Assembly: GCA_000226015.1 (NCBI GenBank)
Contig: JH153500.1
Coordinates: 312,661 to 335,527 of the forward strand
Length of the DNA stretch: 22,867 nt
Direction: 5' to 3'
Source of the DNA: Mnemiopsis leidyi
Lineage: Eukaryota; Ctenophora; Tentaculata; Lobata; Bolinopsidae
Positions 1 through 9,800 of this stretch are shown here, piece after piece (position 1 is the stretch's first letter; every line of letters starts with the position of its first letter). Position numbers and translations under genes: made by a program. The notes under the pieces were generated by a model. It did not search any database. It was given only the letters and a program-made list of their open reading frames with translations, and was not told where the DNA came from.

Positions 1-152
1 GTGCTGTCCACCATGTTACAGTGCTGTCCCCATGTTACAGTGCTGTCCCCATGTTACAGTGCTGTCCCCATGTAACTCGTGCTGTCCCCATGTTACAGTG
101 CTGTCCCCACGTTACAGTGCTGTCTCCATGTAACAGTGCTGTCTCCATGTGG
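1..152. repeat. 19-bp minisatellite, about 8 copies
   Basis: The unit GTGCTGTCCCCATGTTACA is repeated head to tail about eight times with few substitutions; one copy has an extra base. It begins at the window edge, so the array may be longer. It lies upstream of the exon at 418 and is probably intronic. The short open frames through it are artefacts of the repeat. Confidence 0.9.
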
Positions 153-417
153 TTGATAATTGCCCAGCTACGCTCCATGGGCACGCAAGAGCCCCACTTG
201 CTCCACTAGCACTAATCTTTCTTTGTACACTGCACAATTTCCAACATGTTGGTTCTAAACCCATGATGATGAATCCTCTTTTTCCCGCGTGTGTGTTGAT
301 GTGGCGATTGGGGACAGCAAGGATAACGCTGAGTCAGGACTTAAACTAGTGTGCATTTGAGCTAGATATAACTGTAATACAACTACAAGACTTGTCTTAT
401 TATTTCCCTCCCCGCAG

Positions 418-535
418 ATTGCTTATCCACATGGACACAAGAATGGTGGAGCAGTTCCAGGACGAGGATGACTTCCTGGTTGAGGTTAACTTCCAGAATA
501 AGGAGGGAATATTTGAGGTTACTTTCTTGTACTGA
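418..535 (+). CDS. C-terminal exon of a CP2/Grainyhead-family transcription factor (partial)
   Basis: A terminal coding exon follows a pyrimidine-rich stretch ending in CCCCGCAG and runs in one frame (one base, then 38 codons) to TGA at 533-535. The peptide reads LLIHMDTRMVEQFQDEDD, then FLVEV, and ends in EGIFEVTFLY. CP2 (TFCP2/UBP1) and Grainyhead proteins end in a short ubiquitin-like/SAM-linked dimerisation segment of the same form: a hydrophobic-M/S-D run, M-(V/I)-E/Q, an aromatic, (D/E)-E, F, then a final beta strand right at the C-terminus. FQDE resembles the CP2/LSF branch, while the MDxxMVE run resembles Grainyhead, so I do not assign a subfamily. The family acts in the nucleus as a dimeric or tetrameric DNA-binding regulator. 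The DNA-binding domain must lie left of the window. A weaker alternative is an internal exon ending at the GAG|GTTACT site just before the stop. Confidence 0.65.
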
Positions 536-1619
536 ACTCAGTAAATCATTGAGCACGTAAAGTGGATGAAAGAAAAAAGAAGATTAACAACTTTCCCCTG
601 ACATGATGTGAGATAGGAAGATGAAGAAAGTGAAACAAAAGAATGTGAAACTGAAAGTTAAGACGTATGGTTGAGTAATCCGAATCGGATACTGGTAGTG
701 ATCAGACAGATGGTATCTACTAAGTTGAAAACTTGATTAGGTTGCACGAGAAGATATGAACGGCATTTTTAGGTCTTCAAGTTTAGGCGAAAATGCAGTT
801 TATTTATACTTAGACTCAGATAGCTAATTTTTTAGGTAGTCGTCAATGATATCGATGGCACAAATTTTTGTTGCTTTTATTTTTAATTTTGATCTTCGCC
901 AGACCGTTTACCTTAAAGCTAAACAAATGACAAAGAATGTTTAATGAAATTGTCAGTGGAGCTGCTGCATGTTGACCGTTAGCAGATTTTTATACTTACC
1001 GGTTTAGATGTTGTCACTTTTTTGATTTTGTGGAGCCGATATTTTGTAAAACGTAAAGCGGAATAACGGCTAAATTTACGGCTCAGATTTTTATCAGTTT
1101 AATTTTTATATGTTTGATATTTTGATTAACAGAATTTTCACCTGACACTGACAGCCGTAGACACAATTTGAATTAGCAAATTATTTGAACTACGTGGATT
1201 TGAGCAACGTGGATTCACGGAATGCTGCAAGTGCAACTGACTGTTTATAATTGTATAAACCTTAATGACGATCATTTAACTTCTGTGTTATTTCTTCGTC
1301 ATCTGCATCTAGAAATTTAATACGCACGCTGACTATGTGTTATTTCAGATTTGTGGATTTGTGTTGCCCAATATTCGAATAGTTCTTGTCCAAACATAAC
1401 TCGCATTTGTACGGCAGCGCGTGTACCCTCCCGAAATTTTATTCTATTCGCTTCGAATGAGTGTCTGACAAAATCAAACAAAACTCGCATATAATTCGCA
1501 AATTCGGCCGAGTGAGTGACCAAATAAAAATTAGGAATAGAAAACGCTACAACTTAAGCCAAGTATATGTATAACAAAACTATTTGAGAAATTTCTGAGA
1601 ATCGTTACAAGTTTACCAT
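536..1619. other. AT-rich stretch without a recognisable gene
   Basis: This is the presumed 3' UTR and flank of the CP2/Grainyhead-type gene. No exon with good splice sites was found on either strand. The minus-strand open frame at 1317-1523 includes repeated TTCGAA/GCGAAT-type motifs, which look more like a transposon remnant than a protein. Confidence 0.5.
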
Positions 1620-2906
1620 GTGCTTACGCCGCGCGCGGCGGCTGCTATGCAACTAAAAAAGTATGAAGTAGCGCGCGCAAAAAGTTGCCTGGGGACCTTT
1701 GTCGCGGTGATACCCGACTCACGCAGCTAATCTCGTCAAGGGGACCTCAGGCTAATTAAAATTGTTGATCGGAAGGAAACGTAGAGAGAGCCGCGCATCG
1801 CCCGGTAAGCAAAAAGGCTCTGTTTAGAGAAATTTCATCAAACTGCAGCAGATAGATGCGAGATAGAGGCAACTTTGTCGATGCGTATCCGACTCGCGGA
1901 TCGCAGCTCGCTGCTCTCCTGACGGAATGCGGATATCATCTCGTCAATTGACGAGATGATATCCGTCTAACGTTCTAAGGAGAGTTGTAAGTTGATAACC
2001 TACTGTCGCGGCCATCACGCGCTCTTACGCATTTCTGGCCTGGCAAAGAAATTCTAGACGCGCGAAGAAATTTTAGACGCGCATCGCCCGTTGATAAGGA
2101 GAGCAGCAAACTCAAAACTGCGAGCCGCGCGCGGGTCGGGTAACACCTCGTCAACAATGCCTTTACCATGATTGAGAAATTGCTCTAACCAGAGCAGAGC
2201 TCTCAATTTGCGCGCGTCTTGCTCCAAGTCTAACCAGAGCTAGCTTTTGCGCGCTCGCGCTATTAGTATTCATATTATACGTGCGTAAGCACCTGCAGAC
2301 GCAGTTCGGTGAACGCGCGCCGTTAGGTGTTACTGTTAACGAGCGATGCGCGTTTAGAATTTTTCGAAATTCATGTCGCCAGGCCAGAAATGCGTAAACA
2401 GCGCTTGTCTCACGTTGTGACGTCCCTCCGGGGGGCATGAAAGGAAAAATAAAAATGTGCAGCAGGGCTAGGCAACGTATATAGCAAAGCAGCGCGCCAG
2501 CGCGTGATGGGCGCGACAGTAGTATATGGATTATCAACTTACAAGTTAGGTGAAGTTTAGCAACACCTCTACTTTTGCATCAAATTCGGGCCTCTTTAGG
2601 CTAGTACATTGTCGCGGTGGTACCCGACTCGCGCGCGGCTCGCGAACTTTTGACGAGATGATATCTGTCCAACGTTCTAACGAACGAAGGAGAGCAGCGA
2701 GCTGCGAGCGAGTTGGGAAAGTTAGACGGATATCATCTCGTCAAGTATGCACTTGCAGTATGTGTGCAGCGCACATCGGCTTAATTGACGGGGGTTTAGC
2801 TTTAACGCAGTGTTTAAAAGGCCTCGTAGGTTCATAACCTACTGTCGCGGCCATCACGCGCTCCCACGCATTTTTGGCCTGGCAGAGAAATTCTAGACGC
2901 GCATCG
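1620..2906. mobile_element. CpG-rich composite of nested direct and inverted repeats (putative foldback-type element)
   Basis: The base composition changes sharply here: many CGCG/GCGCGC runs in otherwise AT-rich DNA. A 73-bp segment at 1991-2063 recurs directly at 2830-2902 with few changes. It also recurs inverted and split at 2341-2404 and about 2497-2541, with roughly 90 unrelated bases between the halves. A second family containing the GACGAGATGATATC motif is inverted between about 1890-1947 and 2651-2715, with further copies at 1948-1985 and 2718-2745. A third shared block starts GTCGCGGTG at about 1703 and 2611. No transposase is visible. The arrangement fits a non-autonomous foldback or nested MITE cluster. 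The outer ends and target duplication were not resolved, so the limits are approximate. Confidence 0.65.
1930..1965. repeat. 36-bp perfect palindrome
   Basis: The sequence from CGGATATCATCTCGTCAA to its exact reverse complement forms a perfect palindrome with no spacer. It lies inside the CpG-rich composite element and is made by head-to-head fusion of two copies of that element's GACGAGATGATATC repeat. Confidence 0.95.
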
Positions 2907-3730
2907 GCATCGTTAATATTATTTTGGCATCTTTATTCTTTACCAATTTCTAATACCAATACCAATAAAATGCATTTATTAAAAGAATAAAAATCAAATT
3001 ATCAAATCAAAGAACATCAAATCTGTATGGGTTAAGATTTATGCTTAGGAAATTGCAAACATTTATTAGATGGCAGTTTTTAGATCTAAGATTGAAGATA
3101 AGCATAAGAAAATCTCTATTTCTAAGCAGCTTCAGAAAAGTCAAAGTGTGATTGACTTGCGAATTTTACTTAACACAAACTGCCAGGACGACCATATGAT
3201 TATATCATATATTTATGAGAAATTGAAAGTAAGTTATCCACCATGAAAAATCTAATAATTGTTATTCCTTATAATCTGTCTGGAACTTACTAGGCAATTC
3301 AATAGACAAAAGTTTAGCAACTGAAAAAATATCCATAGCTATATGCAAGATTCAAGGCAATCTATACCACTAAAATCAAAAATAAATAAAAACATAACTA
3401 AAACAGAAAAATTTAAAAGATCAGAAATTTCGAATCCATTTTATTGAAACAAGCTCGGTAAACACCCAAATGGCATGACAATATTATGTAAAAACGTCCA
3501 ACATAGATCAAATAACATTCACACGACATAAACTTCCGTAAACAAGAGTTACTCAGCTCTTCAGAGCCAGGTTTTACTGATACACTTAAGTCAACATGGT
3601 TATCAAAACGTTCCAGCCGTTTTAATCAACTTTATTTTCCATAGACTTTTGACAATACCTTGGGGCTGAGCAGTTCATTACAAAAACGATATCTAAAAGT
3701 AGGAAGAAGGCAGATAAAGACAAGTTGTTG
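2907..3730. other. AT-rich flank, probable 3' UTR/downstream region of the ACAP-like gene
   Basis: No exon or repeat stands out on either strand. It lies just past the stop of the minus-strand ACAP-like gene, so part of it is probably that gene's 3' UTR. AT-richness makes poly(A) signals uninformative here. Confidence 0.5.
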
Positions 3731-3812
3731 TTATCTCTCGCTGTCAACCGCTGGTCTTCTCGAGAATTCGTTCAAAAGCTGCTGACCTGATGATATAAAG
3801 GCTTTAGCGACC
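3731..3812 (-). CDS. ACAP: ACAP-like gene, probable terminal exon (frame ambiguous)
   Basis: A clear acceptor (TTATCCGTCTGTTATCAG) precedes the exon. With the strong GTAAGT donor of the previous exon it ends after 12 further codons (RSLKPLYHQVSSF), stop at 3772-3774. With the weaker GTCTTG donor the frame is VAKAFISSGQQLLNEFSRR and on to a stop at 3731-3733. Neither clearly matches the conserved ACAP tail, which contains a Y-x-D-I-F-R-D-F motif, so that part may be lost or on an unseen exon. Confidence 0.55.
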
Positions 3813-6800
3813 CTGATAACAGACGGATAACAAAAAACACATAGTTGCATTACTGCTCTGGATCAAGATGCGCGAGAATCATGATATCAATCGCGATATG
3901 ACAGTTACACTGACGACTTTGGTACAGGTACATTGGTAGATGGCAAATTCATTACGAAAAAGGAATATCAAATAATGGAGTCTGTTCATTGTTCACACTT
4001 CTCCCAAGACTTACTTGTAGGATCTGAAGCTTCGTTTATTCTGATAAATCTGAGAACTGTTACAAGGCTGGCTCGTTCCTCAGCAACTGCTATATCGAGA
4101 GCGTCCTGACGAGGAAGTATAATTGTGAGCAGGGATTGATGATGGAGTAACTGAGAGTTAGATGTCTGATGTTCTATTAACATTGAACCAGTACAACTAA
4201 CATTGAACAAGTCACAGTAAAAGCAAAACTCTCGCTTAATTACAACGTCTGGCACCATAGCAACATAATCTACCAGAGAAAACAAACCCTTTAATCGACC
4301 AGAGAAAACAAACCCTTTAATCGACCAGAGAAAACAAACCCTTTAATCGACCAGAGAAAACAAACCCTCCAAAAGTAAAAGAAAACAACACACCTTGTTA
4401 TCAGTATTGACACGACGATGGTCAGCCCCCTTCTTGAGCAGCAAACAAGCCAGGTCCGTGCGTCCTAATATGGTGGCGTGATGAAGCGCTGTCTGTCTCT
4501 TGTCATCGATCTGGTTCACGTCCGCTCCGTGAATAAGGAGCAGCTGGACCGCTTCGCGTGAGTTCTGAGAGAGAAGTGGGTCACGTGATTTGGTACTCGT
4601 CACGTGATTTGGTACTGATCACTGACGCGTTGGCTTCGTGTTTATATATCTAATTCTATTACTTTTGGCTTTTGCTTTTTTTATTATTTCATGATAATTG
4701 TCTGACATTACAATTGATGTAATATTAATAACAAGACTTTCTGATTTCTAATTTCCAATTCTACAGGAGATAAAAACTATTTTTTTAAACTTTTTCAACA
4801 CTACAAATTAAATACATGCATTGAATGAGCGATGGATTACTGAGGGTATTTATATAAGGTACTCTGACCAAGTCCCAAGTCCTGGCAACCATCTTGACGT
4901 ATAGTATTTTAGTCCTTTTCATTGTAGATGGAGTCTAATCATTGACTACTAATACTGTAAATTAATGTGGAAACATGGTGATAATTGAAAATAATCAGTA
5001 GTTCTAGAGCTGTACCAACAAGTGACACAGACAAAGTTTAATATTTCTCAAATACTTACCGAATGAACGGCTTGAATCAAAGGGGTACTGTCGCTTGATG
5101 TGCTGTTTCTAAAGTTGATGTCTGCTCCTTCACAAATATATCTGAACATGGAGTCCACGTCCCCCAACTTGCTGCTCACGAACAAACTCTGAAATTGTAA
5201 CCATTGTTACGAAAGGACATCTTAGTAACAATTTGTCTACAATAAAAATCAGATATAACCTTTAATTTCAAGCAGCGAGAAATTCATGCAGATTTGTACC
5301 TGGACTTAGAGATGACTTAGAGATGACTAATTCGGCAGAATAGTTGGTAAAAAGTTTGCAACATAAATACCGTTCTAAAAGAGATGCATTTAAGAGTAGG
5401 GTTGACCAATCAGAAGCTAGAAAGTCCTGTTTCCTACCTTCTCATTGGTCAAAATTTGTAACCCCTTCCAAAATACCTCTCTCTTTAAGTTTAAAATATT
5501 TAAAAACCCTAGACGCGGTGATTTACTCACATTGTTCAAAGCAAGAGGTCCTATTAGGTTTAAGTTGAGGCCGTCTTGGGAAGAATTCTGAAAAGTTTGT
5601 GTTTAAATTTAGGAGATAGAGCCGCTAGTTGTACACTTCTGAAAGTTTAAATAGTATTCAAGCAGGTGCGCACTGCTCAGGTGCTGCTCTCTTAACGATA
5701 AAAAACGTTCCTGTCGCGGGTTTCTTCAGTCGACCACATATATTAGATTATTACAGATCGTGTTTGCAATTATAATTAAATCGATGGAGAAAAATATCAA
5801 TTATCCTTAAAATGTATAATAAGTTATCATAATAATGTAGTCAATGATATCAGCATTGTTTCTTTTTAGAATGTTATCAGTTATAGTTCCGACTTTTGAT
5901 TTTAAATGTTACGGATAAAGTTTCTTTTCAAGAAGCAGGGTGTATAGAAATAAGCGTTTGACGTCAAATAACAATTCGTAATTATCTTTTATTATCATTT
6001 ATAGCGTTAAGAGAGCAGCATTTTTAGGCTCGGCCAGATGTAAACTCATCATCCCGCTCCCAGAATGACAGCGAGTAATTAGTAATTACCATCCGGAATT
6101 TCAAGATTGACAGTAAATTTCAGGCCATGAAAATGTTGTAAATTTAACTTTAGCAGTTCTAACGATATTTACACTACACCAGGTTGATATCTGCCTCCCG
6201 AGACTTAAGATCAAGTGAGCAGGTTGACAGTTACCTTATTCTCAGTTTCAGATAACAAGTCCGGACTAGAACAGGACAAAGTCGCGTTGGATAGCAGGTT
6301 GTCAGGGACACACGTATCTGTATGTGTAGTTCCTTCGCCGTTAGGTTCTTCTGTTCCTGTAATTCATAGTAGCTTAGTTGCTGGAGTTTGTATTTAATGA
6401 TAAGTACTTCTGTTCCTGTAATACATAGTAGGTTAGTTGTTGGAGTTTGTGTTTTACTGATAAGTTCTTCTGTTCCTGTAATACATGGTAGGTTAGTTGT
6501 TGGAGTTTGTGTTTTGATGATAAGTTCTTCTGTTTCTGTAATACATAGTAGGTTAGTTGTTGGAGTTTGTGTTTTGATGATAAGTTATTCTGTTCCTGTA
6601 ATACATAGTAGGTTAGTTGTTGGAGTTTGTGTTTTGATGATAAGTACTTCTGTTCCTGTAATACATAGTAGGTTAGTTGTTGGAGTTTGTGTTTTGATGA
6701 TAAGTACTTCTGTTCCTGTAATACAGAGTAGGTTAGTTGTCGGAGTTTGTGTTTTAATGATAAGTTCTTTTTTCCTGTAATACAGAGTAGGTTAGTTGTT

Positions 6801-9800
6801 GGAGTTTGTATTTAATGATAAGTTCTTCTGTTCCTGTAATACATAGAAGGTTATTTGTAGGAGTTTGTGTTTTAATGATAAGTTCGTGGTAGACTGGACG
6901 ATCACCGGTGTTAGATGATTGATGAATCCATCGCCTCCGGGCCGACGGATCTAAGACCCTGAATGAATTCGGGATGAATCGTGACTTTGAAGTCATTTTT
7001 GTAGATTTAACAGAGTAACTTTTAGTGCAGTCCTTAGTCGCACTTTATTATCAGTTGATTAGTTGAATAGTGATTTAATCAGGATCATAATTGTATGATG
7101 GGATAATATATTTTGACTGCGATTTTATAGCCAGATTTCTGTATGTCTATAATACTAAGATACTGAATAGGACTTTCACACCAAGCCAATACAAGATCAC
7201 AGTGCAGGTACTGAACTACTACTTAACTTTCACACAACCAGCACAGAATGTAATGAACTTTCAATGTATATATATATACATGTATACATGTATAAACATG
7301 TAAAACTGGTAAAAAATAAAATATCACGTCAACTCGTTAGCCCTTGTGTCTTTGTGTTGTCGGTGATCGGCATTGCGCATAATTTCTCCAGTAAATAAAC
7401 AGGACACAAACTTTTCAAGAACATCTTGTCATTCGTATCAACTGACCATTTGTTTCAGAGACAATAAGGGATTATAGACTAGAGCTTTATAATGGCCTTT
7501 ACAGCAGTTTCGGGAGGCTTATTAAACTGCGATTATAGCAGAACATAGTTTCACTGCTTACGTCTAATCACAAACAGCAGCCTGGCGTGGATCAAACCGT
7601 TTATGATAAGGATGAGCACCTGTCTTATGCTCTGTAAGTGAAAATATCTATTCGCTCATTAGTAGTCGAACTTTTTATTTTGTAATTGGTCCACTTTTTG
7701 CACAGATTTATATAATTGTTGGCGAAGCTATGGATCTATACTTATAGGCCAACTGTTGGCCTATGAGTATAGATCCATAGCTGGAATCCGGCAGTCACCT
7801 TACTAGCTTGAATGCATGAATATGTGTGTTAATTATAAAACTAGATTTCACTGCCTGCAGTCTACACTGAACGATCATAAATTTGTTTCATGTTTTTAGA
7901 AGTTTATTTTACAGAATTTTTGTCTTTCCCACACCCAAACCTTTTAAAGAAACATAATTTTTTATTCATTATTGGCAGATTATTCATTAATTATAAACAG
8001 AAGCGACACAACGAAAAATATTGAAGAATTTTATTCTATTTCTATAAGTTACTGTTTTGCTATTGTGTTCCTTTTTGTATGTCAACAGAAATATAAATTT
8101 GCAACTGTGCCCGATATTCCGCATCACCGTGACAAAACTAAAGTCATTAAATCATGTAACCCAGCGACCAGCAATATACTATTACATAGTAATCTTCTTT
8201 CGAGCTCAGTGTAACTGTAGCACTTGCAACAATTTGACATTAAATTTTCAGAGACAATTACTTAACATTATTCACTATTGGCAAATTATAATTTAGTTTC
8301 ACCGATCATCATGTGACAGCTGAGTTAATAACTAAGGTTGGCAACCTACGAGTACAACAAAAATGCTCCACCGGCGCCCGTCGACCACGGATTTCCTCGA
8401 GAAGGGCCGCTTACGAAACACTGTTATTTACTAGGCATGCAACTAGAGTTCTCCTCCACTTCAGACTATCTGATAGGGACAGTTCTCACCGTGTGTTGTA
8501 CGATAGGAATATTGGGTAATATCGTGTCTCTCTACACTTTCTACAAAACCAAGTCTAAGGGAAACAACAGTACTTACTTCAAACATGTCTACTTGGTGAT
8601 AAGCCTGGTAAATCTCCTTCTTTGTGCGGCCATGTTTCCGGTCATCGACTCTGCTTTCTCATTTGGTGAGTTGCAAGTAACTTCTTCAACAAAATTTTAC
8701 TGATTTTACGACAGCCCCAAACTTAGCTAAATTATCATTGATCCATCCAAAATCTGATCTATATTTTGTTTTTAAGCCAACAACTATGGCTAGTTGAATG
8801 CTTGTCTAAATGTTGTTTTTTCAGGACGTATGGGAAAAATTTTCACCTCTAGTTCCCTTTTCTGTGACATCTGGACAGTTATCTACGGGATAATTTTAGA
8901 AATATCTGTCTTCTTGGTTGCTCAGATCAGTGTATCGCGCCTCTTCCTCCTTCTAAAACCCAACACCAACTTCTACATTAACTGCAGCTGGATAGCCCCT
9001 CTCTTCTACTTCTTCCTCACACTCACAATGAAGATTGTCAACAGCGCACTGAAAGTCAACACCTTCGCGTTTGTTCCTCCTCTCATGGCCTGTGTCTACA
9101 TTGCGCTGGACGGCACAGTTTCGGAACAAGGCGAGCCGATGTTGCATCTTCCCAACGAGCTGCTGTTGGCTGTGATAGAAACAATTCAGACTGGCTTTAC
9201 AGTCCTTCCTATTTCGCTCTGTTCTGTCCTGTGTCTCTGTCTGCTACAGAGCAGCAAGAAGAGGACCCGACAGTTAAGGGGAAGCCGGAAGAAGCAGGAT
9301 AAAGCTACGATAACTGTCCTGATCTTCACGACACTGTATGTCATCTGCAGTGTCCCCATCTTTGTCTATAACATATTCTTCTGGATCTGGAACTTGTCAG
9401 TAGATCGAAGTGAAGTGTACATGGCTAACTCGAAATTTCTGATGTCCTATCTCGAGGTTTACTCCACTAATTTTCTCGTGAATTACAGCTCAGTGATGGT
9501 GACAAGGGTGTTTCCTGTGATCAACTGTGCACTAAATCCTTGCATATACTTCTGGAGAATGACACGGTTTAGAAACTTTATACTCGGAAGGGCAAGGAGA
9601 CTTCCCGCGGCTGAGAGTAGTCGAACTTATCAGTCAAGAAATGAGAGACAGACTACTGGTTGTTAACTTTACAAACAGTGCCACAAAAAACCGCGGAATA
9701 TGGTTTTTGGACGGTTCACAAGAGCAATTATCTTTTTGTATTCAAAGTTTTCTTTTCACAGATAAGCTTTTTTTACTATTTACTGCAAAATTATACTGAT

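Noticed and set aside
1..152. CRISPR array at the left end
   Set aside because: Units are contiguous with no unique spacers, and the genome is eukaryotic; it is a minisatellite.
2163..2537. 124-codon minus-strand frame in the CpG-rich region
   Set aside because: It crosses the inverted-repeat structure, has skewed composition and no family similarity.
6388..6780. 130-codon open frame with 20-residue repeats (SVPVIHSRLVVGVCVLMIS)
   Set aside because: It is the 60-bp minisatellite read in frame; there is no start context, splice signal or family similarity.
8953..9147. Minus-strand frame inside GPCR exon 2 (and the equivalent at 13233-13496)
   Set aside because: Antisense shadow of the conserved receptor coding sequence.
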